The notes under the pieces were generated by a model, which did not search any database, was not told the DNA's origin, and saw only the letters and a program-made list of their open reading frames with translations. From Muribaculaceae bacterium (GTDB taxonomy: Bacteria > Bacillota > Clostridia > Lachnospirales > Lachnospiraceae): a stretch of DNA of 64,000 nucleotides. Below are positions 28,091 through 36,410 of this stretch, piece after piece; the stretch's first letter is position 1; the number at the start of each line of letters is the position of its first letter. The DNA lies in the NCBI GenBank assembly GCA_023666425.1, contig JAMPCA010000001.1, forward strand, positions 613,692 to 677,691. The letters run 5' to 3'. The translations under genes were made by a program, and so were the position numbers.

Positions 28091-28119
28091 ATTATATTGG
28101 AAATGGCCTGCCTTGTCAA
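28091..28119 (-). promoter_or_regulatory. Perfect sigma-A promoter of the his operon
   Basis: TTGACA (28119-28114), exactly 17 bases, then TATAAT (28096-28091) on the minus strand: a full consensus match. The leader to hisZ is about 60 bases and contains TGCTA and TAGCA in inverted orientation 14 bases apart, which could be a small operator. A promoter this strong would normally need repression. Confidence 0.92.
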
Positions 28120-28155
28120 GACAGCCGCCGCACATTTCAAAATCTGTGCAGACCA

Positions 28156-28689
28156 TCAGCCCCTGGACTCCAAATCTTTCTCAAGCATATGCAGATAAGG
28201 CACAAGCACGCCGGGCACCTGCGGCAGAAAAAAAGCAGGATCCAGCTCTTCATAGCGAAAACTCTTCCGTCCCCCCTCCCGGCTCCGTTCCCAGAAGTTA
28301 AAAAGCTCTGTAAAGCGCATATAATAGAATTCATCTCTGTGGGTAAAGGAGATCAGGATGAAGGCAATGCCCTCCTGTGCCTCGAACTGCCGCATGAACT
28401 CTACCTGATGGGGGTGGACATTTGCAAGGGGAAAGGTGTCCGTATTACATTCCTTCGCGTCAAAACACACCGGAATCCCCTGCACGGCGCCGATATAGTC
28501 CACCGTACTCTTCTGCTCAAAATAGGCGAGGGTAATATGCCGGCTCTCCTTGTCGATGTTAATGGGTGTGATGGGCGTCGGAATCTTCTGGATTAAGGCA
28601 AGGCGGTTCTCCTTGTATTTTTCATTTGTCCGGTTCAGGAGATCCTCTAAAGTAGAACCTCTTAAACCTCTGGAATTCCAAGTGGGCAT
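28156..28689 (-). CDS. recU: Holliday junction resolvase RecU
   Basis: RecU cuts Holliday junctions in Firmicutes, in place of RuvC. The 177-residue protein has GSTLEDLLNRTNEKY near the N-terminus, the catalytic segments STVDYIG and CFDAKEC (an aspartate where many family members have glutamate), FPLANVHPHQVEFM, and IAFILISFTHRDEFYY. GGAGG precedes the ATG. It lies 12 bases after the pseudouridine synthase gene. RuvAB, the branch-migration partner, is encoded at 58-60 kb. Confidence 0.95.
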   Translation of the reverse strand: MPTWNSRGLRGSTLEDLLNRTNEKYKENRLALIQKIPTPITPINIDKESRHITLAYFEQKSTVDYIGAVQGIPVCFDAKECNTDTFPLANVHPHQVEFMRQFEAQEGIAFILISFTHRDEFYYMRFTELFNFWERSREGGRKSFRYEELDPAFFLPQVPGVLVPYLHMLEKDLESRG

Positions 28690-28701
28690 GAGCGCCTCCC
28701 T

Positions 28702-29670
28702 CTAATATTTTATCCCTGTCTTCATTACCCTCTCAAACACTTCCGGAGGCTCTGCACAGATTTCCCGGCCGTCCGGAAGCACTATACGGTATGCATGAAG
28801 AAGTTGATGATTCACATGAAGCTCTTCATGCATAAATTTGTTCATTTTCGCATCCCCATACTTTCTGTCACCGATGACCGGATGCCCGTCTGCGGCAAGC
28901 TGCGCACGGATCTGGTGGGTCTTTCCCGTAATAAGCTGAAGCTCCAGCAGCGTACAGCCATCTCCATATGCGACCGGACAATAAACAGTCTCTGCAAAAG
29001 CCGCACCTTCCCGTTCTTCCTTAAGAATCTGAACCTTGTTTTTTTCTTCATCCTTGAGAAGATAACCTGACATATGCGCTTCCTTTTGCACATGTCCCGC
29101 CACGACTGCCCGGTAATACTTTTGTATGCTTCTGTTTCTCAGAGATTCCGATAAAAACTGGGAGCCCCGCAGGGTCTTGCCCATGAGAATAAGTCCCGTC
29201 GTGTTTCTGTCCAGACGGTTGCAGACAGAAGGGCGAAAAGTCTGAACGCCTTCAGGTTGAAGGGCTCCGCTTCGAATCAGATAGCCTAAAAGCCTCTCGT
29301 TTGCGCTGATATCCGAAGCCTTTGCCTTCTGGGAGAGCATATTGGCCGGCTTGTCCGCCGCTAAAATATCCTCATCCTCATAAACGACTTTAAGCCCCTG
29401 CATGAAGAGGCTCTTTAGGACTTCATATTCCTCCTCAAGCTCTTTTACATTCCCTGAAAATTTAAGGAATGTGGCGTCACTGAAAAAAAGTTGAATGCGG
29501 TCCCCCTCATTCAACATTTCTCTCCCGTCAGCCTTTTTTCCGTTGTGTGTAATATTCTTCTTGCGGAGCATCTTATACAGAAAACCAGCGGAGGCTTCCG
29601 GCAATATTTTTTTAAGTAATTTGTCCAGGCGCTGCCCGGACTCATTGGGAGTAATTGTAAATTCCTTCAT
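28702..29670 (-). CDS. RluA-family pseudouridine synthase
   Basis: A 322-residue RluC/RluD-like enzyme that isomerises uridine in rRNA. It has an N-terminal S4 domain (about 1-65) and a catalytic domain with the aspartate in NRLDRNTTGLIL, then GKTHQIRAQLAADGHPVIGD. The ATG at 29670 is seven bases after the preceding gene and has no good ribosome binding site, so translation may depend on coupling. The exact target uridines cannot be predicted. Confidence 0.92.
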   Translation of the reverse strand: MKEFTITPNESGQRLDKLLKKILPEASAGFLYKMLRKKNITHNGKKADGREMLNEGDRIQLFFSDATFLKFSGNVKELEEEYEVLKSLFMQGLKVVYEDEDILAADKPANMLSQKAKASDISANERLLGYLIRSGALQPEGVQTFRPSVCNRLDRNTTGLILMGKTLRGSQFLSESLRNRSIQKYYRAVVAGHVQKEAHMSGYLLKDEEKNKVQILKEEREGAAFAETVYCPVAYGDGCTLLELQLITGKTHQIRAQLAADGHPVIGDRKYGDAKMNKFMHEELHVNHQLLHAYRIVLPDGREICAEPPEVFERVMKTGIKY

Positions 29671-29677
29671 AATCTGA

Positions 29678-30748
29678 CTACGACGTAAAATAAGAGCCGA
29701 TTTTTTTGATTTTCTTTCCACTGGACAGCTTCGCCAGAATGACGTCAATATATGTCACGTCCTTCACGTCCAGGTTATACTTCCTGTAGATCAGCAGATC
29801 CCCGTGAACTCCGCAGATTCCGGCTCCCTGGTGTTTGCTCAGGCTTTTGACCTTTCCCGTATCAAGGTTCACCCGGATCATTCCCTTTTCGTAGGTTGAA
29901 GCATAAAGCTGTTTCCCGCTCACATAAAAATTGATGATGCTTCCCGTAAAAGTATACACCTTTTTCGAGGAGCCTGTCTTTATATTCTTGCGGTAAATGC
30001 TGGTCTTCCATTTCCCGCTGCTGTCCACGCTGTCCTTTGCATAGTAGAAGAAACTGCCGCTCAGCGCAACCCCTCCATACGAATCGACCGCCGCAAGCTG
30101 CACACTGTCCTTTCCTTTGCTGTCACAGCGGTAGTACTCGTTCTGGTAGGTCTTTGGATTGTAATAGCGGTAATAGAGAAAGCTTTGATCCACGCCTAAA
30201 AGCTCAGCGCCCTTTTTCTTAAGCAGCGCCCTCGGATTGTCTCCGTCCGCCTTCATGGAATAAATCCCCCTGCTCTCCACATAGGCGTTGCCGTATTCGT
30301 CTGTCACGAGCATTCCCCATGTATAATAGATGGCTCCCTCCACGACGCCAAAGCTTAACGCATACCCGTAATCCTTATAATCCGTGCCGTCCAGCTTAAA
30401 GCGGACAAGGTGCGGCCTGGAAGAGTCCGAGCCGCCGTAGAAATCAAAAATCGCATAGACGTAGCCGTCATAGACAGCAAGCTGTCCAAAACCGTCCAGC
30501 CCTTCGCCGCCCTCCATCGTAAAGACGGTCTGCTTGTCCGTACCGTCCTTTTTGACGGAGTATATATTCGCATTGTAGCAGCTATAGTAAATTCGCCCGT
30601 TGTATTCTGCTGTTGTGGCGCCAAGAATCTGGTTTTTCAGGGTATTTCCCAGCGTGCGCGTCTTCGCCGCAGCAGAAACGCCCTGCCCGCAGAGCACAAG
30701 TGCGGCTGCAAGCACAAACGCTGTCAGTCTCTTCACAGAAAGCTTCAT
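29678..30748 (-). CDS. Secreted beta-propeller-like protein (DUF5050 type)
   Basis: The 356-residue product has an N-terminal signal peptide (KRLTAFVLAAALVLCGQG, cut near VSAAA) and then repeated tyrosine-rich segments such as NGRIYYSCYNANIYSVKKDG, DGYVYAIFDFYGG, GSFFYYAKDS and GKQLYASTYEKG, the pattern of a beta-propeller that many clostridia secrete. No cell-wall anchor or catalytic motif is seen. The start at 30748 is preferred because GGAGG lies seven bases upstream; the ATG at 30754 is too close to it. It has its own promoter and is followed closely by the pseudouridine synthase. Function unknown. Confidence 0.8.
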   Translation of the reverse strand: MKLSVKRLTAFVLAAALVLCGQGVSAAAKTRTLGNTLKNQILGATTAEYNGRIYYSCYNANIYSVKKDGTDKQTVFTMEGGEGLDGFGQLAVYDGYVYAIFDFYGGSDSSRPHLVRFKLDGTDYKDYGYALSFGVVEGAIYYTWGMLVTDEYGNAYVESRGIYSMKADGDNPRALLKKKGAELLGVDQSFLYYRYYNPKTYQNEYYRCDSKGKDSVQLAAVDSYGGVALSGSFFYYAKDSVDSSGKWKTSIYRKNIKTGSSKKVYTFTGSIINFYVSGKQLYASTYEKGMIRVNLDTGKVKSLSKHQGAGICGVHGDLLIYRKYNLDVKDVTYIDVILAKLSSGKKIKKIGSYFTS

Positions 30749-30777
30749 TGCCATCCCTCCTTTTTCATCCGCCTTTT

Positions 30778-30806
30778 ATTATACAGATATTTGGGTGCAA
30801 TGTCTA
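30778..30806 (-). promoter_or_regulatory. Promoter of the secreted propeller gene
   Basis: TAGACA (30806-30801), 17 bases, TATAAT (30783-30778) on the minus strand. Confidence 0.75.
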
Positions 30807-30862
30807 TCCCTTCGGAGTTATTTTGCGATAAATCTCTGTCCGCCTCCTGGCCTGCAACGCCC

Positions 30863-31999
30863 TTATTCTGCCATAATCTCCTTCACTGACAGATGATCCA
30901 TGAGCCTTCCGTATACATACATGATCAGCTCGTACAAGAGCAGAAATACGGCCAGCGTGAGGGCGAACACACCCCAGTCAAAGGTATACTCCGGCATCTC
31001 CTCCATATCTTTAAACACAACGGTCACCATGAGCCTTAACAGCGCATACTGGTACACCGTGCCGAGCGCAAAACCAAAGTACGTCCATGGGCGGTAGCCG
31101 CCCAGCACTGCCCCGCAGCATTCCCGCCTGCTGTATCCAAAAACCTTCATCATGGTGAGCGTCTTTTCGTTCGCCCTGCGGACAGAGCTAAGCGCGAGAA
31201 GGAGCGTGACGACAGCGAGAAGCATACCGATGGAAAACATCATAACTCCCATAAGTACACTTGAAAGCTCCCGCATACTGGTGGACATCTGTACCATTGC
31301 AGAAAAGCAGAAGGAGGCGAAGGTGAGAAAGAACACTAAGGACTTTCTCTGACGGACATTACTCCGTTTTAGTTCCGCCAAAAAGGAGAGCTCTTCGCGC
31401 TCCCGCCCCGGCTTCCCCCTGCCGGCAGCCTTTCCGCGGAGCAGCTCCAGCACCGGAATACGCAGGCGCAGACAGCTGTAGAATACCGCAAGCGCCGCAA
31501 AAAGCAGGGACGGAAGAAGCACGAGAAGAAGCAGCAGCCCCATGTGAAAATGCACCTGGATATCCGGCAGATAGCCCTCCTTATTCTGCGTCCGGTAAAC
31601 CAGCGGCATCATACAGTGCGCCAGCCCATAGCCCGGCAGCGTCCCACATAAAACACTCACACCAAACACGCCAAAACCGGCCGCAATCCTTCCCTCCGAG
31701 TAACCGATGGCCTTTAAAATGCCAATCTCCTTTCTGTGTGTGTCGATATACTGGCGGATATAAAAGGCCAGCAGCACCACACTGGTGAGAAGCAGACAGC
31801 CTCCGGTTACCGCACATACTACCTTTCCCGTCATAATCTGTGCCTCAAAAAACACCTGTCCGGCAGGATCTGTAATCTGGCTTTCCACCGCGGTCAGATC
31901 CAGCTGGTAATTGAGAAAGATTGCGCACACGAACACCGCGCAGAGACAGACGATCATAATGCCAATCATCTTAAAACAATCCTTTATACTGACAACCAT
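30863..31999 (-). CDS. ABC transporter permease, short FtsX-type
   Basis: A 378-residue membrane protein with about eight membrane segments, arranged as two FtsX cores: one around 60-195 (containing RKEIGILKAIGYSEGRIAAGFG) and one around 225-370 (RANEKTLTMMKVFGYSRRECCGAVLGG). The large extracytoplasmic domain of MacB-like permeases is missing. The paired 'IGILKAIGYS' and 'LTMMKVFGYS' motifs are the coupling helices expected to contact the ATPase. It lies 11 bases after the ATPase gene, under TetR control. Substrate unknown. Confidence 0.85.
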   Translation of the reverse strand: MVVSIKDCFKMIGIMIVCLCAVFVCAIFLNYQLDLTAVESQITDPAGQVFFEAQIMTGKVVCAVTGGCLLLTSVVLLAFYIRQYIDTHRKEIGILKAIGYSEGRIAAGFGVFGVSVLCGTLPGYGLAHCMMPLVYRTQNKEGYLPDIQVHFHMGLLLLLVLLPSLLFAALAVFYSCLRLRIPVLELLRGKAAGRGKPGREREELSFLAELKRSNVRQRKSLVFFLTFASFCFSAMVQMSTSMRELSSVLMGVMMFSIGMLLAVVTLLLALSSVRRANEKTLTMMKVFGYSRRECCGAVLGGYRPWTYFGFALGTVYQYALLRLMVTVVFKDMEEMPEYTFDWGVFALTLAVFLLLYELIMYVYGRLMDHLSVKEIMAE

Positions 32000-32010
32000 G
32001 TTTCCCTCCT

Positions 32011-32703
32011 CTACCAGCCAATTTCATAGGCGTTCTTCCGCACCCTGTTCTCATAGGTATCCACCAGTCTCCCGCTGTTCACCCGGATCACTGTCCCTGC
32101 CATATCCGCAATATTCTGGTTATGGGTCACCATAATGATGGTAAAGTGAAGCTCCTGCTGCAGCCTGCTGATATAGTCAAGTACCATGCGTCCGGTCTCC
32201 TCGTCCAGCGCACCGGTGGGTTCGTCTAAAAAAAGCACCCTCGGACGCTTCGCCAGGGCTCTTGCCACAGAGACCCTCTGCTGCTCACCGCCGCTCAACT
32301 CATGGGGATATTTTTTCAGCTTGCCCGAAAGCCCTACCGCCTCCACTATCCTGCGGTAATCTTTGTTGCCTGCAAGGTCTGCGCCCATCTTCACATTTTT
32401 ATCCACGCTCAGATTGGGAAGCAGATAGTACTGCTGAAAAATAAAACCCACGGTCTGTCGTCTGAAATCTGTCAGTTCTTTTTCCGACAGGGCGCTTATT
32501 TCCCGGTCATCGTAGGCAATGCTGCCGGAATCCGCATGCTCCAGACCGGACATCACATTGAGCAGCGTGGACTTGCCGGAACCGGACGCCCCAAGGATCA
32601 CCACGCAGGCTCCGTCCTCTATCGTCAGATCAATTCCTTTCAGCACCTCGAAACGGCTCTCGCCGCTTCCATAAAACTTATGTACATCTGTCAGTTTAAT
32701 CAT
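32011..32703 (-). CDS. ABC transporter ATP-binding protein (LolD/MacB class)
   Basis: A 230-residue ATPase with Walker A GASGSGKST, Q-loop FIFQQYYLLP, signature LSGGEQQRVSVARAL, Walker B VLFLDEPTGALD and VTHN in place of the usual switch VTHD. The start ATG overlaps the TetR stop by four bases (ATGA). It works with the FtsX-type permease 11 bases downstream. Confidence 0.93.
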   Translation of the reverse strand: MIKLTDVHKFYGSGESRFEVLKGIDLTIEDGACVVILGASGSGKSTLLNVMSGLEHADSGSIAYDDREISALSEKELTDFRRQTVGFIFQQYYLLPNLSVDKNVKMGADLAGNKDYRRIVEAVGLSGKLKKYPHELSGGEQQRVSVARALAKRPRVLFLDEPTGALDEETGRMVLDYISRLQQELHFTIIMVTHNQNIADMAGTVIRVNSGRLVDTYENRVRKNAYEIGW

Positions 32704-33278
32704 ACCAGCTCTCCTCTCTTTACTGCCGACAAGAGACTTCTGAAAATCTCTGTCATCATCGGGCGAACCTCCTCCGGACGGAACACATGAACGGAAGTCG
32801 CGCACATGGTGGCGATGCCGTGGCTGTAGACCCACAGATGCCGGTACAGCTTTTCAGCCTCCTCCCGCTTTAAGCCGTAGGGGTGCTGTACCGAATCCAG
32901 AATTTCCTCATAGCTCTCGTCAATCAGCTCCAGCGTATGCCCCAGATCCGCTTCCCTGTCTCTCTCCATCATAAACAAAAGCCGAAACAGCTCCGGCTCT
33001 TTCACAGCGAACTGAATGTAGGCGGCGCCCACCCCCTGAAATGCCAGCGGTTCCTTAAGCCCTTCCTTCACATAGCTTTTGTACACGGCTTTCGCACGCT
33101 CTAAAATCGCCTTTTTCAGCTCGTCCATGCTGGAAAAAACTGTAAAAATCGGCCTCGCCGAGCTGCCCAAGGCGGTTCCCAGCTCTCTGGCTGTCAGACG
33201 CTCAATTCCATCCTTTCGCACCAGCTCCATGGCAGCATCTACGATTTCTGTTCTTGAAAATTTTGCTCTCGGCGGCAT
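32700..33278 (-). CDS. TetR/AcrR-family transcriptional regulator
   Basis: A 192-residue regulator with an N-terminal helix-turn-helix (about 8-52: FSRTEIVDAAMELVRKDG, ARELGTALGSSARPIF) and a helical C-terminal ligand domain of the type seen in TetR proteins with a WHG-like region. It is the first gene of an operon with an ABC ATPase and permease, translationally coupled to the ATPase, and probably represses its own promoter, where four phased 14-bp repeats are found. The ligand is unknown. Confidence 0.9.
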   Translation of the reverse strand: MPPRAKFSRTEIVDAAMELVRKDGIERLTARELGTALGSSARPIFTVFSSMDELKKAILERAKAVYKSYVKEGLKEPLAFQGVGAAYIQFAVKEPELFRLLFMMERDREADLGHTLELIDESYEEILDSVQHPYGLKREEAEKLYRHLWVYSHGIATMCATSVHVFRPEEVRPMMTEIFRSLLSAVKRGELV

Positions 33279-33288
33279 AGGTTCTCCT

Positions 33289-33339
33289 TTTTTAAATTAT
33301 ATGTTTTAAATCGCGCGTTTTAAATCATCTGTTTTATAT
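33289..33339 (-). repeat. Four 14-bp-phased repeats in the tetR promoter and leader
   Basis: On the plus strand TTTTTAAAT (33289), GTTTTAAAT (33303), GTTTTAAAT (33317) and GTTTTATAT (33331) recur with an exact 14-base period; the spacers (TATAT, CGCGC, CATCT) differ. The block runs from the -10 box through the transcription start to the ribosome binding site of tetR. It is the obvious operator candidate, although TetR sites are more often palindromes. Confidence 0.7.
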
Positions 33340-33364
33340 TATACACAAAACCTTCCTTTGTCAA
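33338..33364 (-). promoter_or_regulatory. Promoter of the tetR-ABC operon
   Basis: TTGACA (33364-33359) and TATAAT (33343-33338) on the minus strand, 15 bases apart; TAATAT at a 17-base spacing is an alternative -10. The -10 overlaps the most upstream of the four repeats. Confidence 0.6.
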
Positions 33365-33400
33365 TACCCAAATAATAAATTTTACAGTTTCTCACGAAAC

Positions 33401-33425
33401 AAAAAAAGGACAGCCGCCGCTGTCC
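33401..33425 (-). terminator. Intrinsic terminator after the 90-residue protein gene
   Basis: On the minus strand GGACAGC, loop GGCG, GCTGTCC is followed by seven Ts. It ends the pepD-rsuA-ygiQ-hypothetical unit. Confidence 0.92.
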
Positions 33426-33443
33426 CTCAAACCATATGGATGT

Positions 33444-33716
33444 CTACGCTTCAAAAAAAGGATTCATAATTCTGCGCACCTCTTTTTCAAGATTCGCCTC
33501 CGTGTAGACGCATTTCATCACGGCGCGCTTGATCCTGTCCTCGTAGTTTGTACCCGAACATTTGTTCAATACTTCCCGCAGGGTCATCTGCACCAGCTTC
33601 CGCTCATGCGTCTTCGGATCCTCCACGATATTCTCATACACCTTTTGATTATAATTCTTGCTAACTACATCGAATTCCACAACTGCGTATTCAATCCAAT
33701 CCTGATAGGTCATCAT
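33444..33716 (-). CDS. Conserved-looking 90-residue protein, function unknown
   Basis: A small soluble, charged and mostly helical protein beginning MMTYQDWIEYAVVEFDVVSKNY and ending RRIMNPFFEA. It has two cysteines, no signal peptide and no membrane segment; I do not recognise a family. AGGAG lies before the two adjacent ATGs (33716 and 33713), and the gene is 14 bases after ygiQ and directly before a strong terminator, so it is almost certainly expressed as the last gene of that unit. Confidence 0.75.
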   Translation of the reverse strand: MMTYQDWIEYAVVEFDVVSKNYNQKVYENIVEDPKTHERKLVQMTLREVLNKCSGTNYEDRIKRAVMKCVYTEANLEKEVRRIMNPFFEA

Positions 33717-33730
33717 ATGAATCCCCTCTC

Positions 33731-35644
33731 CTATTTCTTTTTGTGTATATTTCGAATCGTCTTTCTTTTGGGCGGCCTGCCCTGCTTTTTTCCCGCATTC
33801 TTCCCTTTATCCGGCCTGCCCTTTTCTGATGTGCTGCCGTGGGCAGCCCGCCGCGGGCGAATCAGGCACTTTTCGCCAAAGCCGATCAAATCCTCCCGCC
33901 CCGCCTTCTTTAACGCCTCATATACCAGCTCATAATTCTTCGGGTTCCGGTACTGAATCAGCGCCCGCTGCATCGCTTTCTCATGGGGATTTACCGCCAC
34001 ATACACCGGTTCCATCGTCCTGGGATCCAGCCCCGTATAATACATGCAGGTGGATATGGTGGAGGGCGTCGGGTAAAAATCCTGCACCTGCTCCGGCATA
34101 TAGCCCAGATCCCGCAGATACTCCGCAAGTTCGACGGCCTCTTTTAGGGTCGAACCCGGATGGGAGGACATGAGATAGGGCACAAGGTACTGCTCTTTCC
34201 CCAGCTTCCGGTTCATCTCATTGTACGCCCTCACAAAGCTATTATATACCTTTACCTTCGGTTTTCCAAGTCTTTGCAGCACAGTATCGGAAATATGCTC
34301 CGGCGCCACCTTGAGCTGACCGCTCACATGATACTCACAGAGCTCCCGCAGAAAAGTCTTATCCTTATCATACATCAGATAATCAAAGCGGATGCCCGAC
34401 CGGATAAACACCTTCTTCACTCCCGGCAGCGCCCGAAGCTCTCTTAAAAGCGCAATGTAATCACTGTGATCGACTTTCAGATTTTTGCAGGGCTCCGGGA
34501 ACAGACACTGTCTGTTCGGGCAGACGCCCTTTGTGAGCTGCTTTTCACAGGAGGGCGCGCGAAAATTTGCCGTGGGTCCCCCCACGTCGTGGATATAGCC
34601 CTTAAAGTCCTTATCCTGCGTGAGCGTCTTTGCCTCCTCCAGAATGGATGCATGGCTTCTGGTCTGGATTGTCCGTCCCTGATGAAAGGTCAGCGCACAA
34701 AAGCTGCAGCCGCCAAAGCATCCCCGGTTGCTGACCAGCGAAAACTTTATTTCCCGAATGGCGGGCACGCCTCCCAGCGCCTCGTAGGAGGGATGATAGT
34801 TCCTCATGTAGGGAAGGGCGTACACCGCATCCATCTCTTCGGTTGTCAGCGGCTTTGCCGGAGGGTTCTGCACTACAAAGGTACTGCCGCCGTAGGGCTC
34901 ATAGAGCCGTTTCCCTGAAAAGGGATCGGTATTGCAATACTGGGTGTAAAAGCTTTCGGCAAACGTTCTCTTATTTTCCCGGATTTCATCGTAATCCGGC
35001 AGCTCCAGCGCATCGTAAACCAGCTCTCTGTTCTTTGTCTTAAAAACCGTCCCATCGACATAGGTAATATCCGCAATCGCAACTCCTGCCGCCAGCGCAT
35101 CCGCAATCTCCACAATGCTGTGCTCGCCCATCCCGTAAGAGATCAGATCCGCCCCGGAATCCAGAAGAATGGAGCGCTTCACCTTGTTTGACCAGTAATC
35201 ATAATGCGCCAGCCGTCTGAGACTCGCCTCGATGCCGCCTATGATGACCGGCGTTTTCTTATAGGTGCGGCGAATCAGATTGCCGTACACCACCGTGGCA
35301 TAATCCGGCCGTTTCCCCATGATGCCGCCGGGCGTGTAATGATCTGTGCTGCGCCTCTTTTTTGAGACGGAATAGTGGTTTACCATAGAGTCCATATTTC
35401 CGGCGGAAACTAAAAAAGCAAGCCGTGGCTCCCCCAGCGCCGAGATGGAGGCATCGTCCTTCCAGTCGGGCTGTGCCAGAATCCCCACCGTGTAGCCGTG
35501 GGACTCCAAAAGCCTCGCAATAACTGCATGTCCGAAGGAGGGGTGATCCACATAGGCGTCCCCACAGACATAGACAAAATCCAACTGCTCTATGCCCCGC
35601 TCTGCCATATCCTGTTTTGAAATCGGCAAATATCCCTCATACAT
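33731..35644 (-). CDS. ygiQ: YgiQ family radical SAM protein
   Basis: A 637-residue radical SAM protein of unknown substrate. It has the N-terminal YgiQ domain ([38 protein letters not shown]), the iron-sulphur motif in [12 protein letters not shown] near residue 315, and the C-terminal segment typical of the family ([17 protein letters not shown]). It is followed by a basic tail of about 40 residues rich in lysine and arginine. It lies 21 bases after the rsuA-like gene. Confidence 0.93.
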   Translation of the reverse strand: MYEGYLPISKQDMAERGIEQLDFVYVCGDAYVDHPSFGHAVIARLLESHGYTVGILAQPDWKDDASISALGEPRLAFLVSAGNMDSMVNHYSVSKKRRSTDHYTPGGIMGKRPDYATVVYGNLIRRTYKKTPVIIGGIEASLRRLAHYDYWSNKVKRSILLDSGADLISYGMGEHSIVEIADALAAGVAIADITYVDGTVFKTKNRELVYDALELPDYDEIRENKRTFAESFYTQYCNTDPFSGKRLYEPYGGSTFVVQNPPAKPLTTEEMDAVYALPYMRNYHPSYEALGGVPAIREIKFSLVSNRGCFGGCSFCALTFHQGRTIQTRSHASILEEAKTLTQDKDFKGYIHDVGGPTANFRAPSCEKQLTKGVCPNRQCLFPEPCKNLKVDHSDYIALLRELRALPGVKKVFIRSGIRFDYLMYDKDKTFLRELCEYHVSGQLKVAPEHISDTVLQRLGKPKVKVYNSFVRAYNEMNRKLGKEQYLVPYLMSSHPGSTLKEAVELAEYLRDLGYMPEQVQDFYPTPSTISTCMYYTGLDPRTMEPVYVAVNPHEKAMQRALIQYRNPKNYELVYEALKKAGREDLIGFGEKCLIRPRRAAHGSTSEKGRPDKGKNAGKKQGRPPKRKTIRNIHKKK

Positions 35645-35665
35645 ACGGCTTCCTCCAGAAAAGAA

Positions 35666-36406
35666 TTATGCTCCTGCATCCCTTAAAAGCTGCAGCTCTG
35701 CGTCTGTCAGCCTCCGGTACTCGCCCCGCTTCAGGTTTCCCAGAGCAAGGCCGCCGAGGGAGAGACGCTTTAAATACAAAACCTCACAGCCTATGGCGGC
35801 AAACATACGCTTTACCTGATGATAACGCCCCTCGGAGATGGTGAGCTTCGCATGTGCGCCGCCCTTCCCGGCAAATGCCGGATCAAATGGCTCCTCCTCG
35901 GAAAGAATCTCAAGCCTTGCGGGCCTGGTCGGCCGTTCATCCCCGATCTCCACGCCCCGGGCAAAGCATTCGACCGCCTCCCCGGAAACTGCGGAGTCCA
36001 AAATTACATAGTAGGTCTTCTCCACATGGTGGGCGGGGCTCGTCAGATGATGTAAAAGCGCCCCATCGTCCGTGAGCAGCAAAAGTCCCTCCGTGTCCTT
36101 GTCCAGCCGCCCCACCGGAGAGAGCTTTTCTCTCTTCTCCTCCGGGAAAAAATCCATGACAGTCGTCCGCTTATCACGTCTCGCCGTCACAGCTCCCGCA
36201 GGCTTGTGAAACAGATAGTAGGAAAATTCCTCATAAATGACAGGCTTCCCGCGGAAACACACCTGCGCCTGCCCCGGGTCAATCTTTTGCTGGGGCTGCA
36301 GAGCAGGCACGCCATCCACCGTGACGCTTTTATCTTTTATATATTTTTTTACTTCGCTGCGCGTCCCCAGCCCCGCGTCCGCCAAAAATTTATCCAGTCG
36401 AAGCAT
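35666..36406 (-). CDS. RsuA-family pseudouridine synthase
   Basis: A 246-residue rRNA pseudouridine synthase of the RsuA/RluB/E/F type. It has an N-terminal S4 domain (1-60, MLRLDKFLADAGLGTRSEVKKY), the motif HKPAGAVTARRD, the catalytic aspartate in GRLDKDTEGLLLLT, and the family segment SEGRYHQVKRMFAAIGCEV. It lies four bases after pepD. The exact uridine modified is not predictable. Confidence 0.93.
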   Translation of the reverse strand: MLRLDKFLADAGLGTRSEVKKYIKDKSVTVDGVPALQPQQKIDPGQAQVCFRGKPVIYEEFSYYLFHKPAGAVTARRDKRTTVMDFFPEEKREKLSPVGRLDKDTEGLLLLTDDGALLHHLTSPAHHVEKTYYVILDSAVSGEAVECFARGVEIGDERPTRPARLEILSEEEPFDPAFAGKGGAHAKLTISEGRYHQVKRMFAAIGCEVLYLKRLSLGGLALGNLKRGEYRRLTDAELQLLRDAGA

Positions 36407-36410
36407 CTGT

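Noticed and set aside
33289-33339. CRISPR-like array
   Set aside because: Repeats are only nine bases with five-base spacers, far too short for CRISPR, and sit in a promoter with no cas genes.
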